In this document: in pieces, positions 21,306 to 33,416 of the stretch | How positions within the stretch are numbered: position 1 is the first letter of the stretch | Layout: the number at the start of each line of letters is the position of its first letter | Origin: Agapanthus africanus | Taxonomy: Eukaryota; Streptophyta; Magnoliopsida; Asparagales; Amaryllidaceae | Length of the DNA: 64,000 nucleotides | Direction of reading: 5' to 3' | Assembly: GCA_030015575.1 (NCBI GenBank) | Contig: CM057338.1 | Span: forward strand, 308,391,827-308,455,826 | The notes under the pieces: generated by a model | The model's database searches: none | What the model saw: the letters and a program-made list of their open reading frames with translations, nothing else | What the model was told of the DNA's origin: nothing | Made by a program: the position numbers and the translations under genes

Positions 21306-24242
21306 TGTCACGCCCCGCTTCTCTGTGTACGGGTAGAGGACGCGATGAGGCCGCTACGTATTTACTGTGAAGTAAATACGCTAAGCGTATCTAAGCAATA
21401 TAAAAGTAAATGCATAAGAGATAAGATATAATAAAACAACAACTTTATTTATTCACATTTTTTTTACAATACATGGAAAAGTAAATACAACTGAATGAAA
21501 ACAATGCCTAAACAATGGCATAACAGAAAATGAAAAGTACTGAAATAAAAGTGTACAATGAACTAAAGCTCTGGGTCTTCAATGAAATGGTCCAAGTCTT
21601 CAGCGCTGGGCTCGATCTCCGACTTGTCCAGATCACCTGACGACATTCAAAGAAGAAAGAAGGGAATGTCGTCAGCGAACAGATCGCTCGGTAAGTCCCA
21701 AAGATAAGGGAGAAATAGAATAGACAGAAAGAGAAGGTAGCTTTTCAAGTTGTATTATATTGTTATAATGTTGTGTTAACGCTATTGTTTGTATCTTGGT
21801 ACAGAAGGATGCCAGTGTATACGAGAGGAGTCTCTATATGCTAGAGACTAAGGCAAACGGAATATAGAGTACAAGGCTCCGTTAGAATGCCCGGAATAAC
21901 GGCGATTGAATTCAGGTTAGGTGTCTTAAATCTTGCAGTCTCGTGCCACTTTTAACACCTTCCATACAAATCTATCCCTTAAACCCCGAGATGTCTTGTT
22001 CGTATAGTTGTATTGTATTGTCTTGTATTGTAAACTGTATAGATTGTATTAGTGGATGACTTACCGAAACCATGATATCAGTAAACATATGTAACTGTAT
22101 AATCATGTAAATGGATATAACTGGAGAATCATGTAAATGAATGTATATCCATGGTTCGGTTCAGTCAAGTTGTATAGATTGATAGATGGATTCATAGATT
22201 CATGTTGAATTGTAATATTGTAGATTGCAGATTGTAGATTGTAGATTGTACTTGAATCATATTCAAGTCAATTTATAAAGAGACTCAATCTGAGTAAGAC
22301 AATTAGAAAAATAAATTGAAGTCCTGATTGTTTTGATGTTATCGGTAACCGCTGCACTTGGGCGGCAGGATTTGTGTCTTTTTCAAAAACGATTACCGTG
22401 TTGATAACACTGTTGTTAAGTTGTCTACCTTAAATAGGCAAGCACACACTTCTCTGGCTCCCTGAGGCTCAAGAGATTGGTCCCGCTTAAACCTATGTTT
22501 ACTAGGCTCCTTAGGGTAATTTATAGAACTTGAGTGGGTTTTATGTAAAAAATACTTTTATATACTTTTCAAAATACTCCCCAAGTATTTAGTTATCGTT
22601 TTTAGAGTTATAATGAATGCAGATTTTATATTATGATATTTCTAGTGAAAATATCCTAATTTCATAATAAAGGGTATTTATTTGTAATATTGACTTGTAT
22701 GGAATTCATGGTATTTTAATGTAAAATGATTCTTGTGATTTTTGAAAAGAGTTGGAATATTTATATTATTTAAAAATAGATATTTTAATGATACATATAT
22801 ACATAATTATATAAAAATAATTTTAATATATATTGTATATTTCTAAAAATCTCATTTTCTTAAGATGTCGTATTTTAAATCTTTCGAGACCGAATGCTCC
22901 TTGCGGAGGTCTGTATCTCGCACTACTAAGCCCGAGGATGTGCGATAATCTGCAGCATCCTAGTCGGGTTCCCCAAAGTGGGTTGTAGCGATGCTTTGCA
23001 AAAGTTTGTATAAATACTAAATCGTTTAGAAAATGGTTTTATTAGTAATGGTATTTATTTGAAAAAGTGTTGTTTTCCCGTATTCTATATTTCCGAAAGT
23101 ATTGTGCTATTTTGCATATGAGTGTGTGAGGAGGTAGGTCATTACCTTGTGATCTACTTAAAGGTATAGCAAGGATTTGATGGTTTAAATGTCGAAATGA
23201 AACTATATGGTATTTTAATGAAAAAAATACGGTAAAATGGAAATAGCAATTTTTTTATATATAGAGCTTATTCAATATAATTAGTTAGTATTTAATAGTC
23301 AACATGAAGTGGTTTAACAAGATTGTATTAAGAAAATGTTGTATTTTGAGAAAGAACCGAATCGAAAATCGGATTTACTCTGTTTCCATCGGGTTTTGAA
23401 ATTTCATATTTTTTAGAAAAGATTAGAGAAAGGAAATTAGGACTTACGGGTTTCAAGGTTAGATGAGAGGAAGAGGGAGACTTAGGCTTTGCCGGTGCGT
23501 CGATTCGTCGCCAGGAGTTCTAGGATTGTCGCCGGAAAATTCGCCGGAGCTTCGCCTCTTTGTTCACTTCAAATGTACACTAGGGTTTCTAGGAATTTCT
23601 TAAGAGTTGGCTCAGAATTTTGGGGTGAGGGGATAATGTTTAGGGGTGGTATTTATAAGGTTAGGCTAGGGTTAGGGTAGATGAAGAGTTTAATTGGAAA
23701 AAATGTATTAAAATATATTAAAATGTAATATAAGTGGAGTAAATAGGAATTTAAAAGGTCTCTGGAACCGATCTGGGTAATTGAAGCGTCTAGGGGGTAG
23801 GGGAGGCCAAGAAGCACCACTTTGGTGTTGGGGACTCAGCGGTCCGGCTGAGTCCAGCCGGCGGCACCGGCCCGAGTCGGCCAGTCCGCCGGCAGACTCG
23901 GCCGATTCCGGCAGAGTCAGGCCACCGTTGGGTCCCCCGACGATTCATCTACTCACTGGCGTATTTAACTTTTCATGGGTAGTGGGGTTTTTGTAAGATA
24001 TGTACGTGTAAACTCTTGGTATTCTAAAAATTCAAAATAAAATTAAAAATAATGTGGGGTAAGGGATTTGAACTCTGGTGGCTTGGTTCAGCAGTGCAAG
24101 GTATTACCAATGAGCCACAAGCTCCTTCTTGCTATTAATTAGCAAAACAAATATTTAACTTGTGCTCAGGCAAAATTACCCCTTTCTTTAAATTTTGAAA
24201 AATTTGCAAAGAAAGTTGTACAGGAAATTTGGGGTTGTTACA
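21306..24242 (-). mobile_element. Solo LTR of a Tekay-like element, minus orientation
   Basis: Complete 2937-bp LTR: on the minus strand it starts TGTAACAACCCC and ends GCGGGGCGTGACA. It is flanked by a perfect 5-bp target duplication GTTGC (21301-21305 and 24243-24247). A minus-strand TATAAAT lies at about 23651-23658 and an AATAAAGTTGTTG poly(A) block near 21440. It is homologous, in opposite orientation, to 25435-28230. There is no internal region, so it formed by LTR-LTR recombination. Confidence 0.9.
24063..24122 (-). promoter_or_regulatory. tRNA-like A-box/B-box module in LTR
   Basis: Read on the minus strand: TGGCTCATTGGTAA followed about 30 bases later by GTTCAAATCCC. Same position relative to the LTR start as the modules at 25545 and 28710. 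Confidence 0.5.
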
Positions 24243-25049
24243 GTTGCCTCGTCATCAAGCGTCGCCGTTTATCCAGCCATTGCCGCCCTTTCGACCAAAT
24301 CTGAAGTCAAACATCGTCATCGTCGTTGTCGACGATCTCTTCGTAAGTCCCCTTTCTCTTCTTCTTTTAATTTCCTTCGTCGCGTGAAAACCCTTACATT
24401 AATTTTTAAATAGTTTTATTTACTTATGTGGTTTTACTTTTAAGGTTAGTATGTAATAATTTGATTTTTTTCTCTGAATGTAAATTGTTATCATAATTAA
24501 ATAAGTGTTAATTACTTCATGTTCTCGTTTGCAGTCATGCTATGAACTATATAAGTTATTTGTTTACATTAGTGCAAGTATAGCTTAGTATTTATTATAA
24601 GGTGCAAACATTTTGATTGTTGTAAATATAATATTATTTCATTTAGTTGTCAGTTGTTATAATTTATAAAGGTGCACTTGTATAACTAATACTTAGCAGG
24701 AACCTGCAGGTTCCAAACCATTAGTAAATTAAGGCTTTAAATCTTATTCAATATTGTCTAGTGCTATAATCTGACTCTTTATAATTAAGGATCATTTCTA
24801 AAATAAAAGAGCTACTTGTAGATACACCCCTTCCCAATTTGTTAACCCCCTTTCCTTTTCTATTTTAAATAATTTTAAATCTTGTCAATCCTTTATTATT
24901 ACATTAGCATATCATGTAGAACTGATAAGCCCTATAATTACCGGATTATAGAATAATGTGATTTCGAGAACAATTTTATTATTTCACAGTATATAGTAAT
25001 ATATGGTACAATTTACATTATGTATGTGATACTAAATCACATTATGTAT
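24243..25049 (+). repeat. Right part of the LTR begun at 20330
   Basis: Continuation after the GTTGC duplication; joins naturally with the sequence ending at 21305. A donor-like TTCGTAAGTCC lies at about 24343. No LTR end is found before the Copia fragment at 25050, so it is truncated. Confidence 0.4.
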
Positions 25050-25332
25050 GAGAATTAATATGCATATATTCACGGGGAGCATTTGAATAATAATATTTTT
25101 GAAATAATATATAATAATTAATTAATTTTTGTAAAATATAAAATAGAGAGAGATTGTTGACCTACGAGTCCCATTCTCTTTGGTTTTGATTATTTTACAA
25201 AAAACTATATTTCAAAGATATTATATGTTACTAACCATATCAGATAAGTTAAAATTCTACAACAATGGAATTACTCAACTAAGAGAACAATCAACACATC
25301 AACCGGCATCACAACAGTGATATTGAGTGACT
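25050..25332 (+). repeat. Second copy of the Copia PPT/LTR junction
   Basis: About 283 bp aligning with 748-1030 with few differences, including GAATTAATATGCATATATTC, the CACGGGGAGC tract and the LTR start TGTTGACCTACGAG (25156). Only the first ~175 bp of LTR remain. Confidence 0.85.
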
Positions 25333-25434
25333 CTGAAGAGTAAGAGAGCGAGAGGAAGTCTTCGTGGCGTCGCGGTATCGTCGAGAATGGATCCGGCCGT
25401 TGATGGAACGAATTTTGAGCGCTAACTCCATTTG
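25333..25434 (-). repeat. 3' LTR of minus chromovirus, far fragment
   Basis: Part of the LTR that resumes at 28231. On the minus strand it reads CAAATGGAGTTAGCGCTCAA, matching CAAGTGGAGTTAGC at about 26058 in the sister LTR. It is separated from the rest by the solo LTR insertion and carries the left ATTTG duplication (25430-25434). Confidence 0.7.
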
Positions 25435-28230
25435 TGTAACAACCCTAAACTTTCTGTACAAAATTTTTCAAAAATACAGAAAGGAATACCTAAGCCTGAA
25501 CACAAGTTATAAATTTGTTTTACTTTTGAATACAAGAAAGCACTTGTAGCTCATTGGTAAAGTCTTGCACTGCTGTAACATAGTCCTTGTGTTCGAATCC
25601 CCCCATCCATATATATTTTTAATTTATTTTTATTTAATTTTTTATAAACCCAAAGGTTTACACGTGCATTACACGTAAAATGAAAAGTCATAGATTAAAC
25701 AAACACGTGCACTGAGATATACCAACAGACCTTGACACGTGACAAGCATCCCACACCTCACCTCCCTATTTTGGCCGGCGAGATTGAAGCCATGACTGGC
25801 ACCGCTGGCCCCCCATAGGGGATGCTCCCCAATTTTTTTCTCCTGGCACCCCTTCGTCTACCCCACTACCCCCATGTTGTTTGTTTACTCTGAAAACATC
25901 CATAGAGTGATAATTTCTCTCTTTAATTCATATTTTAATTCCATTCTTCATTACCCTAAACCCTAAATTTCTCTATAAATACCACACCATATTTCACCCC
26001 TCCTCATTCAGAATTTCATTACAAAAACTCTCTGAAAATTCCAAGTCCCAAGTTGTGCAAGTGGAGTTAGCAAAGGGCGAAGTTTCGATGACGTTTCGAG
26101 AAGATTCCGGCGACGAAACGATGCCCCGACGGTTCCAATAGCTTCCCCTATTTCTCCTCTTGTTTTCTAACTTGTATGTTCCCTCTCCCCTCCTCTTTTA
26201 CTATTCTAAAACTTCTCCTTTTCAAAACCAGTCGGAAGTGGAGTTATTCCGGCTTCCGATTCTCTTTTCTTTAAAATCTAATTTTTCTTAAATAAAAACA
26301 AATTTTTTTAATAGATTGTTTAGTAATCATTAACAAAAACATTCGAACATGTTTTATTTCAAAATAATCTATTATGCAACTTTTATCGCATTTTTACGGT
26401 AAAATACCATATACTTTTCTTTCAGCACAATTCAACATATTTCATTGTATTATCTTTAGATAACTCACAAGGTAATGACCTACCTCATCACAACACATAT
26501 GTTTGACACAACACGATGAATTTTAGAATTCTAGTTTATGGGAAAATACCATTTTACGAATAAATACCTTGAATATTCAAAACCGTTTCTTTAAAAAATG
26601 TATTAATTAAATTCTTTGCAATTGCGTCTCTATAACCCATTTTAAGGAACTCAAATCGGGATGGTGCGGGTTATTGCACGTCCTCGGGTCTACCAGAGCG
26701 AGATGCAGAACTCCGCAAGGAGCATTCGATCTCGATGGAATTTTGATGCAATTTTTAAGAAAATGAGATTTCTACAAATAAATAAACTTTATATATATAT
26801 ATATAACTATTATCAAAATATCTATTTAAATATAATATATGAATATTCCATGTTTTCTAAAGCTAAAGAATTACAAGTTCATGAAACTACCATTACAATC
26901 TAATAAATTCCAGTATTTAATTAAAATACTATATATAATGAAAACTAGGTTCTACTCACTAGAAATTTTCACTTTTATAAAATATATATCTATGAAAACT
27001 CTAAAGACAATAATTAAATACTTGAGGTGTATTTTGAAATTATATCAAAACTATTTTTACATAAAACCCCCTCCAATTATACTAAATTACAATAAGGACC
27101 CTAGTAAATATAGGTTTAAGCAGGACTAATTCACTTGAGCCTCGGGGAGCCGGAGAAAGTGAGTGCTTGCCTATATAAGGTAGACAATCTAACAATGGTG
27201 TTATCAACATGGTAATTGTCTTGGAAAAAGACACAAATCCTGCCGTCTATGTGTAGCAGTTACCGATAACTCCAAAACAATCAGGACTTCAATTCTGTTT
27301 AAAAGTCTAACTCAGTTCGAGTCAAGGTCAGATCTGAATACAATCTAACTTGAATTCTTTTCATGTATAACTGCAATACAACATGAATTCATGAATGTCA
27401 GAATACAATCTATAACAACATGAATATGACCGAACCGAACCATGGATATACTCTGATTACATGACTATCCATTTATATCCATTCCGTTTAGTAATATATG
27501 GTTTCGGCAAGTATTCCATTTACTACAAGACAAGGCGATACAATCGGTACAATCAATACAATAAACATTATAGGGTTTATAAAGGGATAGACTGGTACGA
27601 AACATATTAAAGGTGGCACGAGGTGGTCACTAAAAGACGTAATTACATCCATGCCGTTGGTCCATTGTATTATCGATAGAGCCTTGTACTACGGGTTACC
27701 AAAGTCCACGGTATAAGTTGGACTCCTCTCGTATACACTGGCATATTCTGTACCAAGTTACAACAACTACGTTAGTATGACAAATATAACATTATCTACT
27801 TCACCTGTTCTATTCTCTCCTTTTTTCTTTGGGACTTACCGAGCGATTTTTCACTAACGACATTCCTATTTCTCTTCTTCTTTGGAATGTTTTCAGGAGG
27901 ACCCGACTCTGAAGAGTTCGAGACCAGCCAGGAACACTTGGAGCAGACCCGTGAACAGTACACTGAAGTCCCCGAGCTATAGTCACTTGCACATATTTTC
28001 TTTTCAGTTCATGCCATTGTTTAGGCATTGCTTCTATCCTTGTATTAACATTTCCAGTTGTACCTGTAAAAAAATGTTTAATAAATAAAGTTGTTGTTCA
28101 TTATATTCATGTCTCTTGTGTACATTTTACTTTATATTGTTTAGATACGCTTAGCGTGTTTACTTCAGAGTAAATACGTAGTGGACCCAGCCACGTCCCC
28201 TTACCGTACACCGGGAAGCGGGGCGTGGCA
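25435..28230 (+). mobile_element. Solo LTR of a Tekay-like element, plus orientation
   Basis: 2796 bp from TGTAACAACCC to GGGGCGTGGCA, flanked by a perfect 5-bp duplication ATTTG (25430-25434 and 28231-28235). TATAAAT at 25974 with the AATTTCATTACAAAAACTC start region, two AATAAA signals at 28080-28089, and the U5-side GGGACTTACCGAGCG block. It sits inside the 3' LTR of the minus-strand chromovirus, so it is younger than that element. Confidence 0.92.
25545..25605 (+). promoter_or_regulatory. tRNA-like A-box/B-box module in LTR U3
   Basis: TAGCTCATTGGTAA (25547-25560) resembles a tRNA A box and GTTCGAATCCCC (25591-25602) a B box. There is no acceptor stem or full cloverleaf, so it is not a tRNA gene. 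It lies about 430 bases upstream of the TATA box. Confidence 0.55.
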
Positions 28231-28882
28231 ATTTGACTAGCCTTAACCCTTCTTGGAGTTAGAGAATTTTGAGAAATTTTCAGAATAGGGGCGAGCGAGG
28301 GAATGGTGTGGTATTTATGGGGATGAATATAGGTATAGGGTGAATTAAAAAGAATTAAAAATAGGAGTAAAGAGAGTGTAAATGGGTAGATGAAGGGTTG
28401 GACTGCTCTCTGTTTAATTGCAGGGAAACCAAACAAGAAAATAGAGTATAGGGGAGCTAATGGGGTGTACGGGGGAAGCACGGAGGTGTTTGGGGCAAGG
28501 TGGACTGCCAGTAGCGTCTAGATAGGGAAAACGGGCGGTTGAGATTCGCCAAAAAATCTCGAGATTCGTGCCATTGTTTTAATCTGTGTTAACTCCTCAT
28601 TTATCTCGTTTGATTTTTTTGAAACTTTTCGATTCATTGTGTATTACGCGTGCAACTGTTGGGCTTCCGAAAAGTTGAAAAGAAAAATTATTAAAATAAT
28701 TAGGACTGATGGGAATCGAACATGCAGGCTATGACACAACAGTAGTGAGTAATAACCAGTGAGCTACAAGTTGCTTCTTACTTTTATTGAACAATATTAA
28801 CTTATAACTCCTAATTAGGCTGAAATACCCTTTTTATATATTGAACAAGTTACATTTATACATGGATTTCAGAGTCGTTACA
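28231..28882 (-). repeat. 3' LTR of the minus-strand chromovirus, near part
   Basis: On the minus strand it starts TGTAACGACTCTG at 28882, directly after a polypurine tract, and runs to the ATTTG duplication at 28231. A minus-strand CATAAATACCACACC TATA region is at about 28308-28322. A tRNA-like module lies at 28710-28768. Confidence 0.8.
28710..28768 (-). promoter_or_regulatory. tRNA-like A-box/B-box module in LTR U3
   Basis: Minus strand TAGCTCACTGGTTA then GTTCGATTCCC, matching the modules in the two solo LTRs. Confidence 0.5.
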
Positions 28883-28900
28883 TTCTACCCTCCTTATAAA
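28883..28900 (-). promoter_or_regulatory. Polypurine tract of the chromovirus
   Basis: Minus strand TTATAAGGAGGGTAGAA immediately before the LTR start. The GAGGACGAAATTT phrase just upstream is standard in Tekay/Del elements. Confidence 0.75.
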
Positions 28901-28927
28901 AATTTCGTCCTCGAAATTTACACAAAG

Positions 28928-30300
28928 AGTAATTTTAAAAAAAGGTGAGGGTATCGTGTACGCATATCGTCTTCTCACTCCCAGGTTGATTCTCCTGGCG
29001 AATCCTTTCTCCGTATCACTCGGACCAAGTTCACCTCCTTGTTTCATACTGTCTTCACCTACCGATCAAGGATCTCAACTGATTTCTGCTCACAAGTTTG
29101 ATCGGTTTGTATAGTGAACTCTGAGTGGTCAAGTATGTTGCTGGGGTCGCTCACATATCGTCGTAACTGGGATATGTGGAACACATTGTGCACTCCTTCT
29201 AATGAAGGTGGAGTGCCATACGGTATGCCATTTCTCTAACTCGTTCAAATATGTCGAACGGTCCGATATACCTTGGACTAATTTTACCCCTCTTGACAAA
29301 ATGTATCACTCTTCTGTTCAGAGAGATCTTCAGAAACACATGTTCTATGGGTTGGAACTCCAAGTGTCGATGCTTTCCATTTACCTAATGCTTCTGTCGG
29401 TCCTGAGTTATGCATATCTTTTCCCTGATCGTGCGAGCTACATCCACCGTTGCCATAATCATCTCTGGTCCAAGGAGTTCACAATCTCCAACGTCGTCCA
29501 AACTCAGCGGAGAACGACACTTACATCCATAGAGTGCTGCAAATGGTGCCAACTCAATACTTTCCTGGTAGCTGTTGTTATATGAAAACTCCATAAGGTG
29601 TAGGTGATCTTCCCACGAATCTCTGAAATCTAGCATACAGGCTCTCAGCATATCTTTTACGATCTAAATTGTTCGCTCAAACTGTCTATCTGTTTAGCGA
29701 TGATACGCCGTGCTGAAATTCAGACTCGTTCCTAGGTTAGCTTGATAACTCTGCCAAAACTACGATCGGAATCTAGTATCAAGATCGGAGATGATGCAGA
29801 CAGGTACCCCATGTAATCTTATGATCCCCTGCATGAGTTTATGGGTTTTAAGACAAGTAGATACATCTTGAAGGTTTAAATCTTACTTTAGATTTTTACG
29901 CACCTCCATGTATTTTCTTGCCATCATCTCGGTTGATTGGCCAACTCGGAATGTGATGAAATGAGCCGACTTGGTGAGTCGATCCACAATAACCCAAATT
30001 GCGTCGTTACCCTTCGTACTACGAGGAAGTGCAGTCACGAAGTCTATGGTAATGTGTTGCCATTTCCATTCTGGGATAGGTAACGGCTGAAATAGACCAA
30101 CAGTTCTGTGATGTTCAGCCTTCACTTGTTGACATATTAAGCACTTTTCTATGCTTTTTGCTACTTCTCGCTTCATTCCATGCCACCAGTAGTGTTTCCA
30201 CAGATCCTTGTACATCTTCGTACCGCCGGGGTGTGCAGAATACAGAGAGCTGTGAGATTCTTTCATCAACTCTTCTCGAACAGGGCCGACTGGCACGCAT
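28928..30300 (-). pseudogene. Chromovirus integrase with chromodomain
   Basis: Minus-strand integrase following the RT segment. From high to low coordinate: zinc-binding HHCC domain (HSSLYSAHPGGTKMYKDL and CLICQQ at 30130-30270), catalytic core with Asp in HITIDFVTALP (about 30033) and a second Asp in ISDLDTRF, then a third block with QFERTI and MLRACMLDFRDSWEDH (29600-29690), and GCKCRSPL. The end encodes a chromodomain remnant: SVEILDR, NKEVNLVRVIRRKDS, then TWE and EDDMRTRYPHLF at about 28940-29095. This identifies a Tekay/Del-type chromovirus, whose chromodomain is thought to guide insertion to heterochromatin. Several stops and at least one frameshift make it inactive. Confidence 0.8.
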
Positions 30301-31943
30301 AAACGACTCCCATACCGTAAGGATTCATTTTCATAGATGATGAAGTCAGTTTGAAAATCACTTTCTACTCGTTCTTAGATCTTTTGTAGCCTGGCATCAT
30401 TTGCTTGAGATGCCTTGATCTGATTGACAAGAGTAGACTGGACTTATAAGTTCATCAAAGATGAGGCGTTACCTGGCACAACTAATTCAATCTCCAATTC
30501 ATGAAGTTCTTGCTATAGTCTCCACTGAGCGGTGAGGTTCATTGATAAAGGCTGGTGACTAAGTGCGTCGAGAACTACGTTCACTTTTCTAGGATGATAT
30601 TGTAGGTTGATGTCGAAGTCTACCATGAGCTCTACCCATCTTCACTACCTCATGTTGAGTTCCTTCTGAGTAAACACATATTTCAGACTCTTATGGTCGG
30701 TGTGTATATCTACTCGCTCTCGCAAAAGGTAATGATTCCAAATCTTGAGTGCGAAAACCACGGCTGCCAATTCCAGATCATGTGTTGGATAGTTACGCTC
30801 ACGAACCTTTAACTGTCTTGATGCAAAAGCCACAAACTTTCCATGCTGATACAAAAGACATCCTAATCCCTTACCGGACGCATCACAATGTATATTGAAT
30901 CTGCTAGATTGATCCGGTATTACGAGGATAGGTGCAGAGGTTAACCTTGACTTGAGTTCTAAAAAAACCTTCTTACATGCTTTTGACCATACGAATGCTT
31001 TGTCTTTAAGTGTAAGCTTGGTCACGGGTGGTGCGATCTTTGAGAATCCTTTGATGAAGCGTCTGTAATATCCTTCTAATCCCAAGAAGCTTCTTATATC
31101 TTTCACCGTCTTTGGTGTCGGCCACTCGTTGAGAGTTGACACCTTAGCTGGATCCACAGAGATTCCTTCACCTGAAATGACGTGTCTGAGAAATCCGACT
31201 TGGTCTAGCCAAAATTCACACTTGCTGTATTTAGCGTAGAGTTGATGTTGTTGTAGTGTCTCCAAGAAAGTGCGTAAGTGCTCGGCATGCTCTTTCCGAT
31301 TCTTTGAATACACCAATATATCGTTGATGAAGATAACAACAAATCTGTCTAAGTACTCTCTGAAAACATGGTTCATCAGATTCATAAAAAAGGCTGGTGT
31401 ATTAGTCACTCCAAATGGCATTACGAGATATTCATAATGGCCATAACGAGTCTTGAACGTCGTCTTCTGAATTTCAGATTCCTTGACCTTTACTTGATAA
31501 TATCCAGAACAAAGATCTAACTTTGAGAAAACACAAGATCCAGTTAACTGATTGAAAAGGTGATCGATGTGAGGTAGCAGATACTTGTTTTTAATTGTCA
31601 CCTCGTTCAGTGCTCGATAATCTACGTACATCCGGTAGGTACCTTCCTTCTTCTTCACCGGCAGTACCGGAGATCCCCAACTTGAGGTACTGGGTCTGAT
31701 GTAACCTTTCTTTTGGATACGAATCTCCTTCAATCTCTTTGGGCTTAATCGGTATGGATCTTTTATTACAGGTTGTGCGCTGGGTTGTAAATCAATGCCA
31801 AACTCTAGAGTTCGATCGGGAGGCAAACCTGTTATGGCTTCAGGGAATACATCCTTGAATTCTCTAACGACTTCTGGCTTCGATTCTTCCGCTTGCAACG
31901 TTGCAACCTTTACCTTCTTTTGTTTTGCTCGGTAGATGCTAGG
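30301..31943 (-). pseudogene. Chromovirus reverse transcriptase and RNase H, truncated
   Basis: Minus-strand pol of the same element. A 417-codon open frame (31898 to 30645) starts in the protease-RT linker ([11 protein letters not shown]) and contains RT motifs [38 protein letters not shown] and FINDILVYS. The last replaces the usual [YF]xDD box: the first catalytic Asp is Asn, which should abolish polymerisation. RNase H follows with [18 protein letters not shown] and [12 protein letters not shown]. The frame closes at 30645, but RNase H residues continue in the next frame (YHPRKVNVV..DALS). Upstream it is cut at 31944, where Tat LTR sequence begins, so gag and protease lie beyond that insertion. 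Confidence 0.85.
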
Positions 31944-33042
31944 TGTTCTCCGCCGAAAGACGCGACCAGGACGTTGGGATGTCCGGCCTGAATTTTCGGG
32001 GCAGATGCTATTTGGTTTTATCCATCCACCTCTCTGAAGATACCAAGTTGATTTATGGCACTGTATATCGGAGGTTTAGACAGATGCGGCCGTTGTAGCA
32101 GACTTCGTCAGATTCCCCCTCGTTTACGAGGGTTTTTTTTGATTGTGAGGACACTCTTCCCTGCAGGCGCAAGCCCTTACAGTTAATTACGCTACCGCAT
32201 AGCGGTAACCACTTTCTCCTTCTCCAGATGGTCACTTCATGTCGTGTGTGTTTGTTTTATTTTTGGTTGCCCGTGTATTGTATACGGAGACTAATTTTTG
32301 TTGTCGTCCGTAGGGCGTGGATTAGTCCAAATCCGTACTTTCTTAGATTTGGGTTTGGGTTGGTTTAAGGACCTTTATTCTTGTTTCAGATTAAGATCAA
32401 CTTAAACGTTTGTTGAGAATACGTTAGTCTAATTTTAGACTAAGATCTACTCAACAGGATTTTGGGATCATTTAGATCCAACGAAAGAGTATTTGGACTC
32501 TATCGTTTTAATTTAGGGACATTGCGGTCCATTGGGTTTAAGGACATTGTAGTCCATGGAGTTTAAAGACATCATAGTCTGTGTTTAAAGAGATCATAGT
32601 CTAGTTTAAAGACATCATAGTCTGTGGGGTTTAAAGACATCATAGTCTGTAAAGTTTCTGGTTGTCGGGACCCGCCACCTCTCTGAAGATGTTGAAAAAT
32701 TACAACGACACATATCAAAGATGTGAAGAGATGTACCCTTGAACCGATGTTGGTTGAGAGATCTGTAATCAAGGTTTGGGACTAAGACCAATTAAAGAGA
32801 TTGTAAGCACATGGGATCAGTTAATCTGAATTGAGGACTTATGGCCAACTTAGGCTTAGTCCACTCAGATTTGAATAAAATGTTGAATATTTGTTTGGGC
32901 TCAGTCTCTTTTGGTTCAATAATGCTGAGCATTAATTTGGGTCCTGACACCCCTTTTTCTTTTAGTCTTTTATTGAGTATTGAACACTCTTTATGGCACC
33001 GGGTTTTATTTAAAGAACACTTTGTGTACCTTCAGTGCCCAC

Positions 33043-33416
33043 GTGAGGAGCACGTGGAGCGCTTGGCGCTGAGCGCCAGACTTGGAGCGCTAGGACGCCT
33101 CTTATGAAATAGCGCACACGCGCGAAGCACGTGGAGCGCTTGGCGCTGAGCGCCAGACTTGGAGCACTGAGACGCTTCTTATGAAATAGCGCACCTGTGA
33201 GGAGAACGTGGAGCGCTTAGCGTTGAGCGCCAGACTTGGAGCGCTGAGGCGCTTCTTATAAAATAGTGCACACGCGAGGAGCACGTGGAGCGCTTGGCGC
33301 TGAGCGCCAGATTTGGAGCGCTGAGGCGCTTCTTATGAAATAGCGCATACGTGAGGAGCACGTGACGCGCTTGGCCCTGAGCGGCAGACTTGGTGTGCTA
33401 AAGCGCTTCTTTGGCA
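33043..33416. repeat. 77-bp tandem repeat rich in GCGC palindromes
   Basis: Five units, each with GGAGCACGTGGAGCG, TTGGCGCTGAGCGCCAG and CTTCTTATGAAATAGCGCA. GGCGCTGAGCGCC is itself palindromic. Confidence 0.9.

Noticed and set aside
25545-25605. tRNA gene
   Set aside because: Only A-box and B-box-like sequences are present; no acceptor stem or complete cloverleaf, and it lies at the same place in several LTRs.
29202-29585. 127-aa plus-strand ORF
   Set aside because: Antisense to the chromovirus integrase, whose motifs are clear on the minus strand.
33043-33416. CRISPR-like array
   Set aside because: Directly abutting 77-bp units without unique spacers; a plant LTR context.
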